In this document: positions 23,965 to 31,926 of the stretch, piece by piece
Layout: every line of letters starts with the position of its first letter
Position numbering within the stretch: the stretch's first letter is position 1
Assembly (NCBI RefSeq): GCF_900143215.1
Contig: NZ_FRDM01000037.1
Location: 1 to 34,805 of the forward strand
Reading direction: 5' to 3'
From: Geodermatophilus obscurus
GTDB taxonomy: Bacteria > Actinomycetota > Actinomycetes > Mycobacteriales > Geodermatophilaceae
Length of the DNA: 34,805 nt
Position numbers and translations under genes: made by a program
The notes under the pieces: model-generated
Told to the model about the DNA's origin: nothing
What the model saw: the letters and a program-made list of their open reading frames with translations, nothing else
Database searches by the model: none

Positions 23965-25818
23965 GTGACGGGCGGGACCGACCGCGTGGTCATGCCCTTG
24001 GAGTCCGGCCGGCGCGCGGCGTTGATCGTGGCCACGGGGCACTACGCGGATCCTGAGCTGCAGCAGCTGCGCGCTCCGGTCGCCGACGCGGAGCAGTTCG
24101 CTGCGGTGCTCGCACGCCCCGACATCGCGGCTTTCGAGGTCCGTACGGTCATCGACGCTCCTGCTCGGGTCATCGCCAGGGAGCTACAGCAGTTCCTGGC
24201 AGGACGCGGACGCAACGACCTCCTACTGGTCTACTTCTCCTGCCACGGCCTCAAGGACGTTGACGGCTCCCTCTACTTCGCCGGCACGGACACCGAGATG
24301 GACTTCCTGGCGTCCACCGGCGTGTCGGCGGCTTTCGTGAACGAGCGGGTCGACGCTTGCCGGTCCAACCGGATCATCCTCCTGCTCGACTGCTGCTACA
24401 GCGGAGCGTTCACGAAGTCGGCGACGAAGGGCGATCTCTCGGTCGGCGTCCAGGAGCGACTGCAGGGCCAGGGACGGGTGGTGATGACCGCGTCGAACGC
24501 CATGGAGTACGCCTTCGAGGGCCACCACCTGTCGATGGAGGCTCCTGCCCCGTCGCTCTTCACCGGCACCATCGTGCGTGGCCTGAGCACCGGGGAAGCG
24601 GATCGGGACTGCGACGGCCGGGTCTCCGTCGACGAGCTCTACGACTACGTCTACGACAACGTGCGACGGGAGACCTCCAACCAGACACCCGGTCTCTTTG
24701 CGAGCCTGTCGGGCACCCTGTACCTGGCACGGCGCCCGGACGGACCGGTCGACCTCGAGCCGACGGCACCGGCACTCCCGCCGCCTGTGGTGGTCCCCTA
24801 TCGCGGGACCGGCCCACGCCGTCGGCAGCGCCCGTGGATGCACTGGCTCCGTCGCCGCAGGAGGCCTGCCATTGCTGCAGCGTGTGCGCTGTTGCTGGCT
24901 GCGGTCACCGTCACGGTCGCGCTCGTGTGGCCTCCCGCCACCTCATCCTGGACCAGGATCGCCGACATGCCACAACCGGTGGAGGCGGCAGCCGTCACCT
25001 CCTATCGGGACAGGTTGTTCGTCATCGGCGGGGTGAATCCTGCGCCCGGCCGTGGCCCGCTCAGCACGGTCCAGGTGTACGACCCCGCAACGGCCTCGTG
25101 GTCGATCGGGCCAGCTCTCCCGGTCGCACTAAACCACGCAGCCGCGGTCACGACCCGCGACTCGGTGTACGTGCTGGGCGGCATCGCCGCCGACGGGTCG
25201 ACCGACACGGTCTACCGACTCGACAGCCCCGACGGTCAGTGGCAGGTGGATCAGCCGTTGCCGGAGGCGCGCGGCGCGGGAGCAGCCGCCTTCGACGGCG
25301 AGCGGATCGTGTTCGCCGGTGGCGTGGACCGCGCCGGGCTCGCGCGGGCCGAAGTGTGGGCCCTGACTCCGGATGGCCGGTGGACGCCCGCCGGCGAGTT
25401 GGAGCCTGCGCGGGAGAAGCTCACTGCAGCGACCGACGGTTACGGCGGGGTCTGGTTCATGGGCGGCCGCGACATCCGGGGTGCTCCCGGTGAGGCGACC
25501 TACGGGAGTGTCGACATCGTCACCAGGACCGGGGTGCAGCACCTGGGCAGGACGCTTCCCGCACTCAGCGCTCCTGGGGGTGCCCAGGTGCCGGGTCAGG
25601 GCATGTGCGTGGTCGGTGGCCAGGAGCCGGACGGGCAGTTCAACGCCGGGGTCCACTGCGTCGAGGGGACGACCGAGCCCCGTCCACCCGACCTCCCCCG
25701 GCCCCGTGCAGGACTCGGCGTGGCCGTCCTGCGCGGGGAGGTCTACGCCGTCGGCGGCTACTACGCCGGCACCAACGGGACGGCGCTGGCGCAGGTCTAC
25801 CGGCCGCCGACCGGATGA
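23965..25818 (+). CDS. membrane caspase with extracellular Kelch propeller
   Basis: A 617-residue, probably single-pass membrane protease. Residues ~15-255 are a C14 caspase/metacaspase domain: catalytic His94 in FSCHG and Cys144 in LLDCCYSGAF. Residues 213-224 (DRDCDGRVSVDE) form a textbook EF-hand calcium loop. Residues ~284-301 are strongly basic and followed by one transmembrane helix at about 302-322. Residues ~330-617 hold six Kelch-like repeats, seen by their GG doublets: VIGGVN, VLGGIA, FAGGVD, FMGGRD, VVGGQE and AVGGYY. The positive-inside rule puts the protease in the cytoplasm and the propeller outside. GTG 23965 is the first start after the EACC1 stop. A signal on the Kelch side would release caspase cleavage inside; that is inference. 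Confidence 0.88.
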   Translation: MTGGTDRVVMPLESGRRAALIVATGHYADPELQQLRAPVADAEQFAAVLARPDIAAFEVRTVIDAPARVIARELQQFLAGRGRNDLLLVYFSCHGLKDVDGSLYFAGTDTEMDFLASTGVSAAFVNERVDACRSNRIILLLDCCYSGAFTKSATKGDLSVGVQERLQGQGRVVMTASNAMEYAFEGHHLSMEAPAPSLFTGTIVRGLSTGEADRDCDGRVSVDELYDYVYDNVRRETSNQTPGLFASLSGTLYLARRPDGPVDLEPTAPALPPPVVVPYRGTGPRRRQRPWMHWLRRRRRPAIAAACALLLAAVTVTVALVWPPATSSWTRIADMPQPVEAAAVTSYRDRLFVIGGVNPAPGRGPLSTVQVYDPATASWSIGPALPVALNHAAAVTTRDSVYVLGGIAADGSTDTVYRLDSPDGQWQVDQPLPEARGAGAAAFDGERIVFAGGVDRAGLARAEVWALTPDGRWTPAGELEPAREKLTAATDGYGGVWFMGGRDIRGAPGEATYGSVDIVTRTGVQHLGRTLPALSAPGGAQVPGQGMCVVGGQEPDGQFNAGVHCVEGTTEPRPPDLPRPRAGLGVAVLRGEVYAVGGYYAGTNGTALAQVYRPPTG

Positions 25819-26120
25819 CGCTGCTGCCGGTCCTCGGCCTCCACGCGTGGTCGGTGTGGGCAACGGCTGCCCTGTTCCTCCCGCGCTGCCGCATCCCCAT
25901 CGTGCCCGTTGCCGCTCTGCCGGTCGGTGCAGCCGGCCTCCGCTCCGGCCGCGGTGGCGTCCTCGGGCCGTCGGTGGTCGCCGGCCTGCCGGACCAGGCC
26001 GAGCCGGTCTGGCGGGACAGCGGCACGCCGGAGGACCACCGGGCCGCTGCCGAGGCGACCGGCACGAACCAGCGCCACCAGGTCCGCGCCTCCCTCGTCA
26101 GAAGGACGGGGAGGGGGTAG
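25815..26120 (+). CDS. small ORF coupled to the caspase-Kelch gene
   Basis: A 101-residue open frame whose ATG overlaps the caspase-Kelch stop codon (ATGA at 25815-25818). That is the classic arrangement for translational coupling. Residues 2-22 (LLPVLGLHAWSVWATAALFL region) are hydrophobic enough for one membrane helix, and the rest is charged and low-complexity with no known domain. It could be a third component of the EACC1-caspase module or a chance open frame in GC-rich DNA. No homologue was recognised. Confidence 0.35.
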   Translation: MTLLPVLGLHAWSVWATAALFLPRCRIPIVPVAALPVGAAGLRSGRGGVLGPSVVAGLPDQAEPVWRDSGTPEDHRAAAEATGTNQRHQVRASLVRRTGRG

Positions 26121-26345
26121 GAGTGTGACGGACGAGTCGCCGACGCGCTGAGCGGAGCGCGGTCCGTCGCCGGCCTGACGGCGGCGCACTACGTCCGCCG
26201 GGACGGGTGCCGCGTCGCGGGCGTGCACGTGCTGCTGCACGCCGAACCGGGACTCGCTCCGGACGACGGCCGAGAGCTGGACTGCGGGACCGGTCACCAC
26301 CATGAGACCGGCGGTCGCCAGGATGGATCGGCTGGGGCTGGCCGG

Positions 26346-28073
26346 TCACACCCCGGAGGACCGCCGGAGAGCGGGTCGAGCGGCACGGGACCGACTGGTC
26401 CGGAGCCCGTGCGACCTCACACGGGCGATGAGGAGGGCACCGGGTAGAGCCCCGCACGCGACGATGGTGAGCAGCGCCCACCCCAGGCGCAGCGGCTCCA
26501 GGTGCCCGCTTCCCGCCCCGACGAGGACCGCCCCGCCGACCACGGCACACCACGTCAGGTGGGACGTGAAGGTCCGGACCGTGTCGCGGCTGGCCAGATC
26601 ACCCTTGGGGGTCACCGCGTACCCGAGCGGGCGGTGCAGGAGTGCCTGCACCGCTGCGGAGAGATAGACGGGTCCGGACACCAGGGACGCGAAGATCCCC
26701 CGTACTCCGTACTCGGCCCGCTCGTGCGGCGCGATGTCGTAGCGGCGGAGCCACCCGAGCAGGGCCAGCGCCGACGAGACCGCACAGAACCACGCAGCGG
26801 CCCACCACCAGCTCAGCGACGGAGGGGCGATCCCCAGGAGGTACACGGCCGTCGCCGCGTTGCCGCAGGCCCATGCGATCGCGCACCCCGGGTAGAAGGA
26901 CTCCAGGAGGAGGTAGGCGAGGCCCTGACGGGGCGCCAACCGCGGGATGAGCCGCGGCGAGTGGCGCAGCACGATGTCCATGACGCCGTAGGCCCACCGC
27001 CGTTGCTGCTTGAAGAAGTCCGTCCAGCTCGTCGGACCCTCCCCGACCGCGATCACGTCGGGCGTGTAGACGCCCCGCCACCTGCGCCCCGTCGACGGGT
27101 TGACGGTGCCCGAGATCGTGAGACCGGTCAGGTGGTCCTCGATCAGTGAGTCCTGGTATCCACCGATGGCCGCCCAGGCAGCGGCGCGGTAGAGGTGGTT
27201 GGTCCCGATGAGCAGTGGTGTCCCCAGACCGTTCCCGCCGCGTTGGATGACGCCGGTGAACACGAAGGACTGCGCTGCGGCAGCGTGTGGCACGAAGCCC
27301 TCGTACATGTTGCCGTAGACCTGCGGCGCCACGACGAAGGCCGTGTCGGGGTCACGGAAGTACCCGAGGGTCCGTTCCAGGAAGCACGGCAAGGGCACGT
27401 GATCGGGGTCCATCTGCCCCACGACGTCGTACGACGCCTCGTGCAGGGCGCGCCAGGCATTGTGGTTTCCCGCCTTCGTGCGGGCGCGGAACGGTCCGCT
27501 CGGCCTGTTGAACTCGGGGTGCCCCCTGCGGCTGAAGTGGTGGACGCCCAACCCCTCGGCCACGCGGCGGACGTCGGGGTCATCACCCTCGTCCAGGATC
27601 CAGACGTCGAGCCGACCGGTGTGCCGGACCTCCCGCATCGCCGCCAGGGTGCGAGCGACGAGGTCCACGGGCTCCCTGTCGGGCACGATCGTGGTGAGGA
27701 GCGCGACCCGTAGGTCGGCCTCCGGCCGCATCGGCACCGGGTCCTCGGCAGCCGACGCGAACCAGGCCAGGCAGCCCACTTGGAGCAGCCGGGCGACCTC
27801 CACCGCGACCACCAGGAAGACTGCAATTCGGGCTACCCACCAGCTCAGTCCGTCGACGGGACCCATGTCCGCGGTCAGCAGGCGACCGATCACCGCGCAT
27901 CCGGCGACGAGGCTGGCGGCGGCCAGCACGCCGACGACGACCCGTGACCGACCCCTGACGACGGACTGGAAACGCACGGTCGGCGGTCCCGACGGATCCA
28001 CCACGGCTCCGGACACCGTGCAGCAGTCGCCATACGGAGAGGACCGTTGTCCGCCCGCCAGTGGCATCCGCAT
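26346..28073 (-). CDS. membrane glycosyltransferase, GT2 family (cellulose-synthase-like)
   Basis: A 575-residue processive-type glycosyltransferase that would use a nucleotide sugar and push a polysaccharide through the membrane. Two N-terminal membrane helices (about residues 47-67 and 77-100) precede the catalytic domain. Motifs are intact: WILDEGDD, MDPDHVPLPCFLE, the acceptor-site ED in SLIEDHLTG and the QxxRW motif as QQRRW. Four to five more membrane helices follow (about residues 385-535). ATG 28073 is preceded by ggagagggg. Three GTGAC units at 11-base period lie about 40 bases upstream. No PilZ domain or BcsB partner is encoded nearby, so the product (glucan, hyaluronan-like or other) is open. 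Confidence 0.9.
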   Translation of the reverse strand: MRMPLAGGQRSSPYGDCCTVSGAVVDPSGPPTVRFQSVVRGRSRVVVGVLAAASLVAGCAVIGRLLTADMGPVDGLSWWVARIAVFLVVAVEVARLLQVGCLAWFASAAEDPVPMRPEADLRVALLTTIVPDREPVDLVARTLAAMREVRHTGRLDVWILDEGDDPDVRRVAEGLGVHHFSRRGHPEFNRPSGPFRARTKAGNHNAWRALHEASYDVVGQMDPDHVPLPCFLERTLGYFRDPDTAFVVAPQVYGNMYEGFVPHAAAAQSFVFTGVIQRGGNGLGTPLLIGTNHLYRAAAWAAIGGYQDSLIEDHLTGLTISGTVNPSTGRRWRGVYTPDVIAVGEGPTSWTDFFKQQRRWAYGVMDIVLRHSPRLIPRLAPRQGLAYLLLESFYPGCAIAWACGNAATAVYLLGIAPPSLSWWWAAAWFCAVSSALALLGWLRRYDIAPHERAEYGVRGIFASLVSGPVYLSAAVQALLHRPLGYAVTPKGDLASRDTVRTFTSHLTWCAVVGGAVLVGAGSGHLEPLRLGWALLTIVACGALPGALLIARVRSHGLRTSRSRAARPALRRSSGV

Positions 28074-28664
28074 CCGTCGCCCCTCTCCGCGGTGCGACCA
28101 TGCTGGGAGCGCGTCACCGTCGCGTCACGCACTCGTCACCACCGGGCTGGTGCGAGCCGCACGGCGGCTGCCTGCTCGGGACAGGGCCTCCACACCGTCG
28201 ACCGCGCTGAACGCCGTGACGGCGTCCACGCCGGCCCGTCTCAGCTGGCCGACAGGTCATCGCACCGAGCGTCGGTGGTCTTCTGCTGTGGGCCACCCCG
28301 CCCTGCGGTACGGCGGCTGACGCCGGCACGTCATGGGCCCCTGCCACGCCGTCTAGGAGGAAGTCCGCGCACCGGCCCGCGCGCTGCGTCGCACGATCCC
28401 CGAGGTCGCGCCGACTTCCTCGATGGCCCGTCGTCGACGGGCCGCGCCGCACGAGGCGGGAACCCAGCCGAGGACCTGACCGGCCGGCTGCCCTCACCGC
28501 CGTCCCGACGGTGGTCCCCGTGGCCACCCCGCGGTGCCGGAGCTCGGCATCCGCCGAGCTCGGGCTCGTCGTTGCCGGACCGGGTCCCGCCCGAGTTGCC
28601 CCGGTGCCCGGATGGCGCTTCCGTGGACGCGTCAGCAGCTCGCCCTCGACGAAGCGGGGACCTC
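28074..28664. other. 591-base divergent region between the glycosyltransferase and permease genes
   Basis: No supported gene. The left end holds the GTGAC repeat and presumably the glycosyltransferase promoter; the right end must hold the permease promoter. The permease frame is open across most of the region but shows no family similarity before 28665. Confidence 0.5.
28112..28140 (-). promoter_or_regulatory. three GTGAC units at 11-base period upstream of the glycosyltransferase
   Basis: On the plus strand CGTCAC begins at 28112, 28123 and 28134. Read towards the glycosyltransferase this is GTGAC-n6-GTGAC-n6-GTGAC, ending about 39 bases from its ATG. The period of one helical turn on one face fits tandem binding of an OmpR/PhoB-type regulator. 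The EACC1 operon carries two units of the same repeat in the same orientation relative to its gene. Confidence 0.5.
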
Positions 28665-30095
28665 GTGGCCGAGACCAGCACCGGCACCGTCGACGACGAG
28701 GACAGCGGCCTCCGGAGATCGATCACCGCCAAGCAGCTGTTCTTCTACACCCTCGGTGACGTCCTGGGCTCCGGGATCTACGTCCTGATCGGCCTGGTCG
28801 CCGCCGCCGTCGGTGGCGCGTTCTGGATCGCGTTCGCCCTCGGCGTCACCGTCGCGGCCATCACCGGGGCGGCCTACGCCGAGCTGGTGACCAAGTACCC
28901 CCAGGCAGCCGGTGCCGCGCTCTACGTCAAGAAGGCCTTCGGCAGCACGGCCCTGACGTTCCTGGTCACTGTCTCGTTCCTGTCGGCCAGCTTCGCGGCG
29001 ACGGGATCGCTGGCGACCGGTTTCGCCTCCTACTTCGCCACCCTCTGGGAGGGGCCGCCGGCCTTGCTGGTGTCGCTGGTCTTCGTCCTCGCCCTGGTGG
29101 TCGTCAACTTCATCGGCATCACCGAGTCGGTGGTGATGAACATGGTGATGACCTTCGTCGAGATCTCCGGCCTCGTCATCGTGATGGTCATCGGCGTCTG
29201 GTACATCGCCCAGGGCGACGCCGACTTCGGCGTCCTCGCCGACATCAGCGTCTCCGGCAACCCGGCGCTCGCGGTCCTCGCCGGTATCGCCTACTCCTTC
29301 TTCGCGATGACCGGCTTCGAGAACACGGCCAACGTCGCGGAGGAGACGATCGACCCGCACCGGGCCTTCCCGAGATCGCTCGTCGGCGGCATGGTCGTCG
29401 CGGGCACGGTCTACGTCCTGGTCTCCATGGCCGCCGCCCTCACGGTGCCCGTGGACCAGCTCGCGAGCTCCGACGCAGCCCTGCTGGAAGTCGTGCGGCA
29501 GGGCATCCTGCCCTTCTCCACCGACTTCATGACCACGCTGTTCTCGATCATCGCGCTGATCGCGATCACCAACACGACCCTGGTCACGATCGTCACCCAG
29601 CCGCGGATCCTCTACGGCATGGCGAAGGAGGACGTCGTCCCGGGCGTCTTCGCCAAGATCCACGCCACCCGGCGCAGCCCGTGGGTCGGGCTGCTCTTCA
29701 GCGCGGCGGTGGTCGCGGCGCTGCTGATCACCGGCACGATCGTGCTCGAGGCCGGTGGCGGCATCGACCTGGTCAACCGGCTCGCCCTGGTGACCGTCGT
29801 CCTCCTCCTGGCCATCTACGCCCTGGTGATCGTGGCATGCCTCAAGCTGCGCGGGCAGGACGAGAACGAGCACACCTTCCGGGCCAACACACCTCTGCTG
29901 ATCGTCGGGCTGGTCGGCAACCTGGCCATCCTCGGGTTCTCCATCTACGACGACCCCACGTCGCTGATCTGGTGCGCCGCCCTGATCGCCATCGGCGTCG
30001 TTCTGTTCCTCGTGGAGTACGCCGCCGGCTCGCGGAACCGCCCCCCGGGCACCAGGCGCGGCGACCCCGAAGCCGCCTCTCGGAGGGACGCCTGA
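28665..30095 (+). CDS. APC-family amino acid permease
   Basis: A 476-residue transporter of the amino acid-polyamine-organocation family with about twelve membrane helices between residues 28 and 460. The substrate-binding unwound helix 1 is visible as LGDVLGSGIYVLIG, and helix 6 as AGIAYSFFAMTGFENTANVA, both well conserved in APC carriers. TRRSPWVGLLF is the usual loop before helix 9. I chose GTG 28665 because the conserved part begins shortly after (SITAKQLFFYTLGDV). The universal stress protein gene begins one base after the stop, so the two are coupled; fused or coupled USP partners are common for APC carriers. The amino acid cannot be named from sequence. Confidence 0.92.
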   Translation: MAETSTGTVDDEDSGLRRSITAKQLFFYTLGDVLGSGIYVLIGLVAAAVGGAFWIAFALGVTVAAITGAAYAELVTKYPQAAGAALYVKKAFGSTALTFLVTVSFLSASFAATGSLATGFASYFATLWEGPPALLVSLVFVLALVVVNFIGITESVVMNMVMTFVEISGLVIVMVIGVWYIAQGDADFGVLADISVSGNPALAVLAGIAYSFFAMTGFENTANVAEETIDPHRAFPRSLVGGMVVAGTVYVLVSMAAALTVPVDQLASSDAALLEVVRQGILPFSTDFMTTLFSIIALIAITNTTLVTIVTQPRILYGMAKEDVVPGVFAKIHATRRSPWVGLLFSAAVVAALLITGTIVLEAGGGIDLVNRLALVTVVLLLAIYALVIVACLKLRGQDENEHTFRANTPLLIVGLVGNLAILGFSIYDDPTSLIWCAALIAIGVVLFLVEYAAGSRNRPPGTRRGDPEAASRRDA

Positions 30096-30096
30096 G

Positions 30097-30576
30097 ATGC
30101 ACGTCATCGTCGCCACCGACGGGTCGCCGCAGTCGCTGGCCGCGGCCCACCACCTCACGTCCTTCGCGGACCCCGCGAAGATCACCGGGATCTCGGTCGT
30201 AGCCGTGATCCGGCCGCTGGCCTCGGTCGCCTTCGCCGACGAGATATCCGAGGACGAGCAGCACGAGGTCGGCGAGGGGACGGGCAGTTTCCGGGCGGCG
30301 GCGCAGCGTGCCGTCGACGCGGTGGCGGCCGTCTTCGACGGCTGGGGACCGCCGGTCGGCAGGCAGCTCCGCAGTGGGTCACCCGCCGCGGAGATCATCA
30401 AGGCGGCGACGGAGCACGACGCCGGTCTGATCGTGGTCGCGGCCGGAGGACGCGGTCTCAGCGACGTGATCCTCGTCGGCAGCACCGCCCAGCGGGTCCA
30501 GCACTACGCGCCGTGCCCGGTCCTCGTCGTACGTCCTGCACCCCGGCCGAGAAGGGCCGCCCGGCCCGAGGCGTGA
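30097..30576 (+). CDS. universal stress protein (UspA family)
   Basis: A 159-residue cytoplasmic USP. It opens with MHVIVATDGSPQSLAAAHHL (the ATP-contacting aspartate) and ends with the nucleotide-binding loop GGRGLSDVILVGSTAQRV, the G-x2-G-x9-G-S/T motif of ATP-binding members, followed by APCPVLVVRP. Translation is almost certainly coupled to the permease, which stops one base before its ATG. In other bacteria such pairs let the USP tune the transporter; that is inference here. Confidence 0.93.
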   Translation: MHVIVATDGSPQSLAAAHHLTSFADPAKITGISVVAVIRPLASVAFADEISEDEQHEVGEGTGSFRAAAQRAVDAVAAVFDGWGPPVGRQLRSGSPAAEIIKAATEHDAGLIVVAAGGRGLSDVILVGSTAQRVQHYAPCPVLVVRPAPRPRRAARPEA

Positions 30577-30892
30577 CCCTGCGCCGCCTGCGCCCGGCAC
30601 CGGTCCACTCCCGCCGTGCCCGCACTGCCGGGAGCAGCACGTACGGCACACCGGACGCCCACCGGTCCGGTTCGGCCCACGAGGAGCCGTGACCAGGACC
30701 CGCCTGCGGCGCCTCGAGCTGTCAGTCCTCCCACCACCTCGTCGGCGACGTCGAGCCGTGGACGAGGGTCCGGCACGAGCCTCCGGGCGCGGACGGCCGC
30801 GCTCGACCGCCGCGGTCCTGCAGGCTGAGCAGGCAGCCCGGCGGTGCAGGAACCGGAGCAGACCGGCACGCCGCACAGGACGGAGGACACCC
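30577..30892. other. intergenic region without a supported gene
   Basis: 316 bases between the universal stress protein and the dehydrogenase. No recognisable coding sequence. A ggaggacaccc ribosome site for the dehydrogenase lies at the right end. Confidence 0.5.
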
Positions 30893-31869
30893 ATGTGGGC
30901 ACAGACGCTGCGCGGTCCCTTCTGCTTCGAGCAGGTCGAGGTGGCGGCCCCGGATCCCGCGGCCCTGCCGCCCGGGCACGTGCTGCTGGCCACCCGCGCC
31001 GGCGCCATCTGCGGCAGCGACCTGCCCAACTTCCGCGGCGGCGTGTGGCCGCACCCGGCCGCCGAGGACGGCTGGGGGCCACGCGGGCGCCGGGCTTCCC
31101 GATGCATGAGATCGTCGGGGAGGTCGTCGCCAGCCGGCACCCCGAGCACTCCCCCGGCGACCTCGTCGTGGGCTGGGCGTCGATGTTCGACGGCATCGCC
31201 GAGCTCGTGGTCACCGACGGCGACGGCCTCGCCCGCTACGACACCGGTCTGCCGGCCACCACCGCGGTCATGCTGCAGCCCCTGGCCTGCGTGCTCTACG
31301 CCGTCGAGCAGCTCGGTGACGTCTCGGGTCAGACGGTCGGGGTGATCGGTCAGGGTCCGATCGGCCTGTTGTTCAGCCACGTCCTCAAGGCCCGCGGAGC
31401 GACGCGGGTGACCGGCGTGGACCCGGTGGACCGCAGCGACGTCGCGTCCGCGTTCGGCGTCGACGAGATGGTGACCGCCCGGGCCGAGCGGTGGGCGGGC
31501 TCGCTGTCCGACGCCGACCGGCCGTCCGTGGTGGTGGAGGCAGTGGGCCACCAGATCTCGACGCTGCAGCCGGCACTGGACGCGGCGGCGCCCGGCGGTC
31601 AGGTCTTCTACTTCGGCGTCCCCGACGACCCGGTCTACCCCTTCGACATGATGACCTTCCTGCGCAAGAACCTGATCCTGCGCTCGGGCGTCACCCTGGA
31701 GCGGCGCCGGGTCCTGGCGGACGCCGGCCGGTATCTGGCGGCACACCCTGCCCTGCGCGACTGCTACGTCAGCCACGTCCACCCCGTCGCCGACGTGCAG
31801 GCGGCCTTCAGCGCCGCGATCGCTCCCAGGCCGGGGCAGGTGAAGATCGCGGTCGACATGAGTCCGTGA
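30893..31869 (+). pseudogene. zinc-type (MDR) alcohol/threonine dehydrogenase-like, one frameshift
   Basis: A medium-chain dehydrogenase/reductase, 325 residues if repaired. The first frame, from ATG 30893 (good ggagg site), reads GHVLLATRAGAICGSDLPNF with the catalytic zinc cysteine. A G-run at 31074-31078 seems one base short. The second frame carries GFPMHEIVGEVVASRHPEH (zinc histidine and glutamate), PLACVLYAVEQLGDVSGQTV, the Rossmann site GVIGQGPIGLLFSHVLKARG and GGQVFYFGVPDD. The structural-zinc cysteine cluster is absent, as in several sorbitol/threonine-dehydrogenase relatives. Adding one G restores the protein, so either a sequencing error or very recent loss. Substrate unknown. Confidence 0.82.
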
Positions 31870-31926
31870 CACCCGCGTGACACCTCGCGCCCGGAGCACG
31901 GCCGGACGGCCCCTGCGAGCGGTCGC

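Noticed and set aside
26128..26447. Plus-strand open frame reading GCRVAGVHVLLHAEPGLAPD
   Set aside because: It looks somewhat protein-like but has no start codon in frame and runs into the end of the glycosyltransferase gene; no family recognised.
28632..30485. 617-codon open frame antisense to the permease and stress protein
   Set aside because: Shadow frame rich in D, E, G, Q and R with no domain.
31865..31886. Another CGTGAC repeat at 11-base period
   Set aside because: It overlaps the stop codon of the dehydrogenase and lies between convergent genes, where no promoter is expected. Probably chance, and a warning that the motif is not rare in this DNA.
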